Of a stretch of DNA of 40,376 nucleotides, positions 39,268-40,376 are shown piece after piece. Made by a program: the position numbers and the translations under genes. Each line of letters opens with the position of its first letter. Positions within the stretch are counted from its first letter, which is position 1. Source of the DNA: a virus. Below the pieces are notes generated by a model, which made no database searches, was not told the origin of the DNA, and was given only the letters and a program-made list of their open reading frames with translations. The DNA is taken from positions 1 to 40,376 of the IMG/VR virus record IMGVR_UViG_3300017605_000587, one strand, 5' to 3'.

Positions 39268-39278
39268 CCATCGGCATC

Positions 39279-39372
39279 CTGTGGCCCTTGGTCTCCCTTG
39301 TGGGGCCACAGCAGTTTAGCCGGCTGAACTAATCCCCCGGACGAGGAAGGTAGCCGGTCTTAGGCCTTCCTC
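39279..39372 (+). other. Two hairpins between small early genes
   Basis: CTGTGGCCC/GGGCCACAG (39279-39311) and GAGGAAGG/CCTTCCTC (39343-39372), the second followed by ACTTTGTG. The 125-base gap otherwise holds no gene. Weak terminators or processing sites are possible. Confidence 0.55.
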
Positions 39373-39392
39373 ACTTTGTGCAGGAGTACGTC

Positions 39393-39605
39393 ATGCTTAC
39401 CAAGGAAGAGCATCTCGCAGCCCTCAAGCGCATTCAGGAGAGCCTCGCCGCTCATGTGGTGGACCTGAAGCGTATTCAGGACGATATCGCTGACGACGAC
39501 GAGATCGATGATGATCTGAAGGAAGGCCTCAGCGAGATCATCGACACTCTCGATGAGATCAAGGACGACCTGGGTGGCTACACGGGCCAGACGACCGAAG
39601 GTTAG
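39393..39605 (+). CDS. Small acidic coiled-coil early protein (70 aa)
   Basis: ATG 39393 with AGGAG seven bases upstream. Helical and strongly acidic (DDIADDDEIDDDLKEGLSEI, then DTLDEIKDDLGG). I do not recognise it. Like the gene before it, the acidic surface could mimic DNA, but nothing proves that. Confidence 0.65.
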   Translation: MLTKEEHLAALKRIQESLAAHVVDLKRIQDDIADDDEIDDDLKEGLSEIIDTLDEIKDDLGGYTGQTTEG

Positions 39606-39658
39606 GAAAGGCTTCGGCCCCCTGCTGTATGGGACAGTGGGGAACCCGTGAGGGTTTT

Positions 39659-39922
39659 ATGTTCAATCTTGCATCATGGCTAGGTCCATCCCCAGAGCCA
39701 TCACGCCATTCGCAGGACCATGGCGTGCATATCCTGACTGATGAGGATATGGCTTTGATACGGTCTCGCAACCCTCGGCCTATACACCGGCGCTGCCGGA
39801 TGGGCCATTTAGTGCAGGGCGTCAATGCCTACTTCCGTGCAAACGGAAAGATCGAGTGCCGCAAGTGCCGTTCTGAGGCATCCAAGCGGTATCGTGCGAG
39901 GGTTAAAGCACAAACGCAGTAA
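39659..39922 (+). CDS. Zinc-ribbon protein, HNH-like fragment (87 aa)
   Basis: ATG 39659 with GAGGG in a small hairpin (AACCC-gtga-GGGTT) just before it. The second half has C-x2-GH (CRMGHLVQGVN) and C-x2-C (ECRKCRSEASKRYR), the zinc-binding start of many phage HNH endonucleases, but the HNH core itself is not present. It may be a short DNA-binding derivative. The basic C-terminus (RYRARVKAQTQ) agrees with that. Confidence 0.6.
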   Translation: MFNLASWLGPSPEPSRHSQDHGVHILTDEDMALIRSRNPRPIHRRCRMGHLVQGVNAYFRANGKIECRKCRSEASKRYRARVKAQTQ

Positions 39923-39929
39923 CTTGAAG

Positions 39930-39960
39930 GGGCTCCTTGCCGCTGGCAGGGGGCCCTTTT
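39930..39960 (+). terminator. 12-bp hairpin with T-run
   Basis: GGGCTCCTTGCC (39930-39941) pairs fully with GGCAGGGGGCCC (39945-39956), two G-U pairs, three-base loop, then TTTT. A fair rho-independent terminator sitting inside the early operon, so it may only partly stop transcription. Confidence 0.7.
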
Positions 39961-39975
39961 CTATGGAGAACGAGT

Positions 39976-40158
39976 ATGAATGAGAGAATGATCGAAGGCC
40001 TTATGACCATTATCGCTGAGATAGTCAACGCTGATTGCGCATGGCAGGAAAAGCGCGATGCCATCGCTGCATATCTCCTGAAGGATATGAACGCTAACAT
40101 AGCGTTCAATGAATTCTGGTGCTGGTTTGAGGAGCCGGAAGAGTCCGAGAAGCAGTAA
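39976..40158 (+). CDS. Small early protein (60 aa)
   Basis: ATG 39976 with GGAGA eight bases upstream. Helical (MIEGLMTIIAEIVNADCAW, then RDAIAAYLLKDMNANI) with an acidic Trp/Phe-rich end (EFWCWFEEPEE). I do not recognise it. The next gene starts one base past its stop. Confidence 0.65.
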   Translation: MNERMIEGLMTIIAEIVNADCAWQEKRDAIAAYLLKDMNANIAFNEFWCWFEEPEESEKQ

Positions 40159-40159
40159 C

Positions 40160-40375
40160 ATGGCAGAACTAATCGGAGGCATGGTATGTTTGGACGAGGA
40201 CGAAGCAGGCTCTCTGAGCGTGTTTCTACGAATGGGCGCACAGAGTCAGCAGGGCGTGCAGATAGCGGACACGCTATTGCTCTTGGCGGACCAGCTGCTG
40301 ACCATGAGGGACCGCGACCCATTCGTAGGACGGCGATTTACGATTTTGGTGGAGCAACGGAGAACGAGACAATGA
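40160..40375 (+). CDS. Small early protein (71 aa)
   Basis: ATG 40160 one base after the previous stop. Sequence starts MAELIGGMVCLDEDEAGSL and has a helical middle (QSQQGVQIADTLLLLADQLL) and an Arg-rich end. I do not recognise it. The TGA overlaps the ATG at 40372 (ATGA), which is the probable start of the nuclease at base 1. Confidence 0.65.
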   Translation: MAELIGGMVCLDEDEAGSLSVFLRMGAQSQQGVQIADTLLLLADQLLTMRDRDPFVGRRFTILVEQRRTRQ

Positions 40376-40376
40376 A
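40372..40376 (+). CDS. Probable first codons of the Cas4-like nuclease
   Basis: ATG overlaps the TGA of the preceding gene (ATGA), the same coupling seen between many genes here, and GGAG lies about 15 bases upstream. Joined to base 1 with one extra base, the reading becomes Met-Lys/Asn-Tyr-Asp-Asn-Thr-Arg-Leu-Ser-Ala-Tyr, a normal N-terminus for this nuclease family. Joined directly, the frame is off by one. This is inference about the molecule's topology. Confidence 0.6.

Noticed and set aside
1-40376. Integrase, phage RNA polymerase, tRNA genes or tape measure
   Set aside because: I looked for their landmarks in the translations and non-coding gaps and saw none; a tRNA scan would be needed to be certain.

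Overview
The window is most of a tailed double-stranded DNA phage genome, and possibly all of it. Every stretch is phage-like: no host gene, rRNA, tRNA, integrase or phage RNA polymerase was seen. Tail tube and nozzle-type proteins without a tape measure or contractile sheath, large internal virion proteins and a compact ~40 kb layout indicate a podovirus morphology. A Gram-negative host is suggested by the outer-membrane beta-barrel gene and the spanin-like lysis cluster. An alphaproteobacterial host is my guess from the style of the barrel protein and of the lysis genes. The adenosylcobalamin-type (class II) ribonucleotide reductase implies a host that makes or imports B12.

The ends fit together. 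The last complete gene stops at 40375 in an ATGA overlap whose ATG (40372) opens a new frame, and base 1 continues a Cas4-like nuclease that lacks its start. The frame closes if exactly one base is missing at the junction. On that circular map the + strand block runs 36642 -> 40376 -> 1 -> 8357: SF3 helicase, eight small early genes, Cas4-like nuclease, Sak4-like ATPase, an ssDNA-binding-like protein, a ParB-methyltransferase fusion, a GIY-YIG nuclease, and a family A DNA polymerase. The polymerase gene is cut in two. Its N-terminal half (UDG-like domain, 3'-5' exonuclease, start of the polymerase) ends at 6244. A MazG-like gene and a GH25 lysozyme follow. The C-terminal half (motifs A, B, C) runs 7356-8357.

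The late block (8230-30627) is entirely on the - strand, transcribed from 30627 downward: large terminase, zinc-motif ORF, portal, small basic protein, small unknowns, scaffold, major capsid protein, decoration-like proteins, tail adaptor, beta-propeller nozzle, two tail fibres sharing an N-terminal module, cupin, lysis cluster, GNAT-like protein, S74-type self-chaperone protein, three large internal virion proteins and a SleB-like cell-wall hydrolase. It converges on the polymerase with a 128-base antisense coding overlap.

Divergent from terminase, the + strand 30745-34124 carries class II RNR, a deoxycytidylate deaminase, an outer-membrane barrel protein and a small unknown, with a strong terminator in between. 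A short - strand block (34194-36405) holds a coiled-coil protein, an unknown with an RBS hairpin, a small-terminase-like protein, an HTH protein and a small ORF. It is read divergently from the helicase operon across a promoter and operator-like region.

Putative division of labour: the helicase, split polymerase, ssDNA-binding protein, ATPase and nuclease replicate and recombine DNA; RNR, deaminase and MazG-like protein shape the nucleotide pool; the lysozyme made from inside the replication operon needs the late holin to reach the cell wall. All names are from reading translated motifs; no database search was run.
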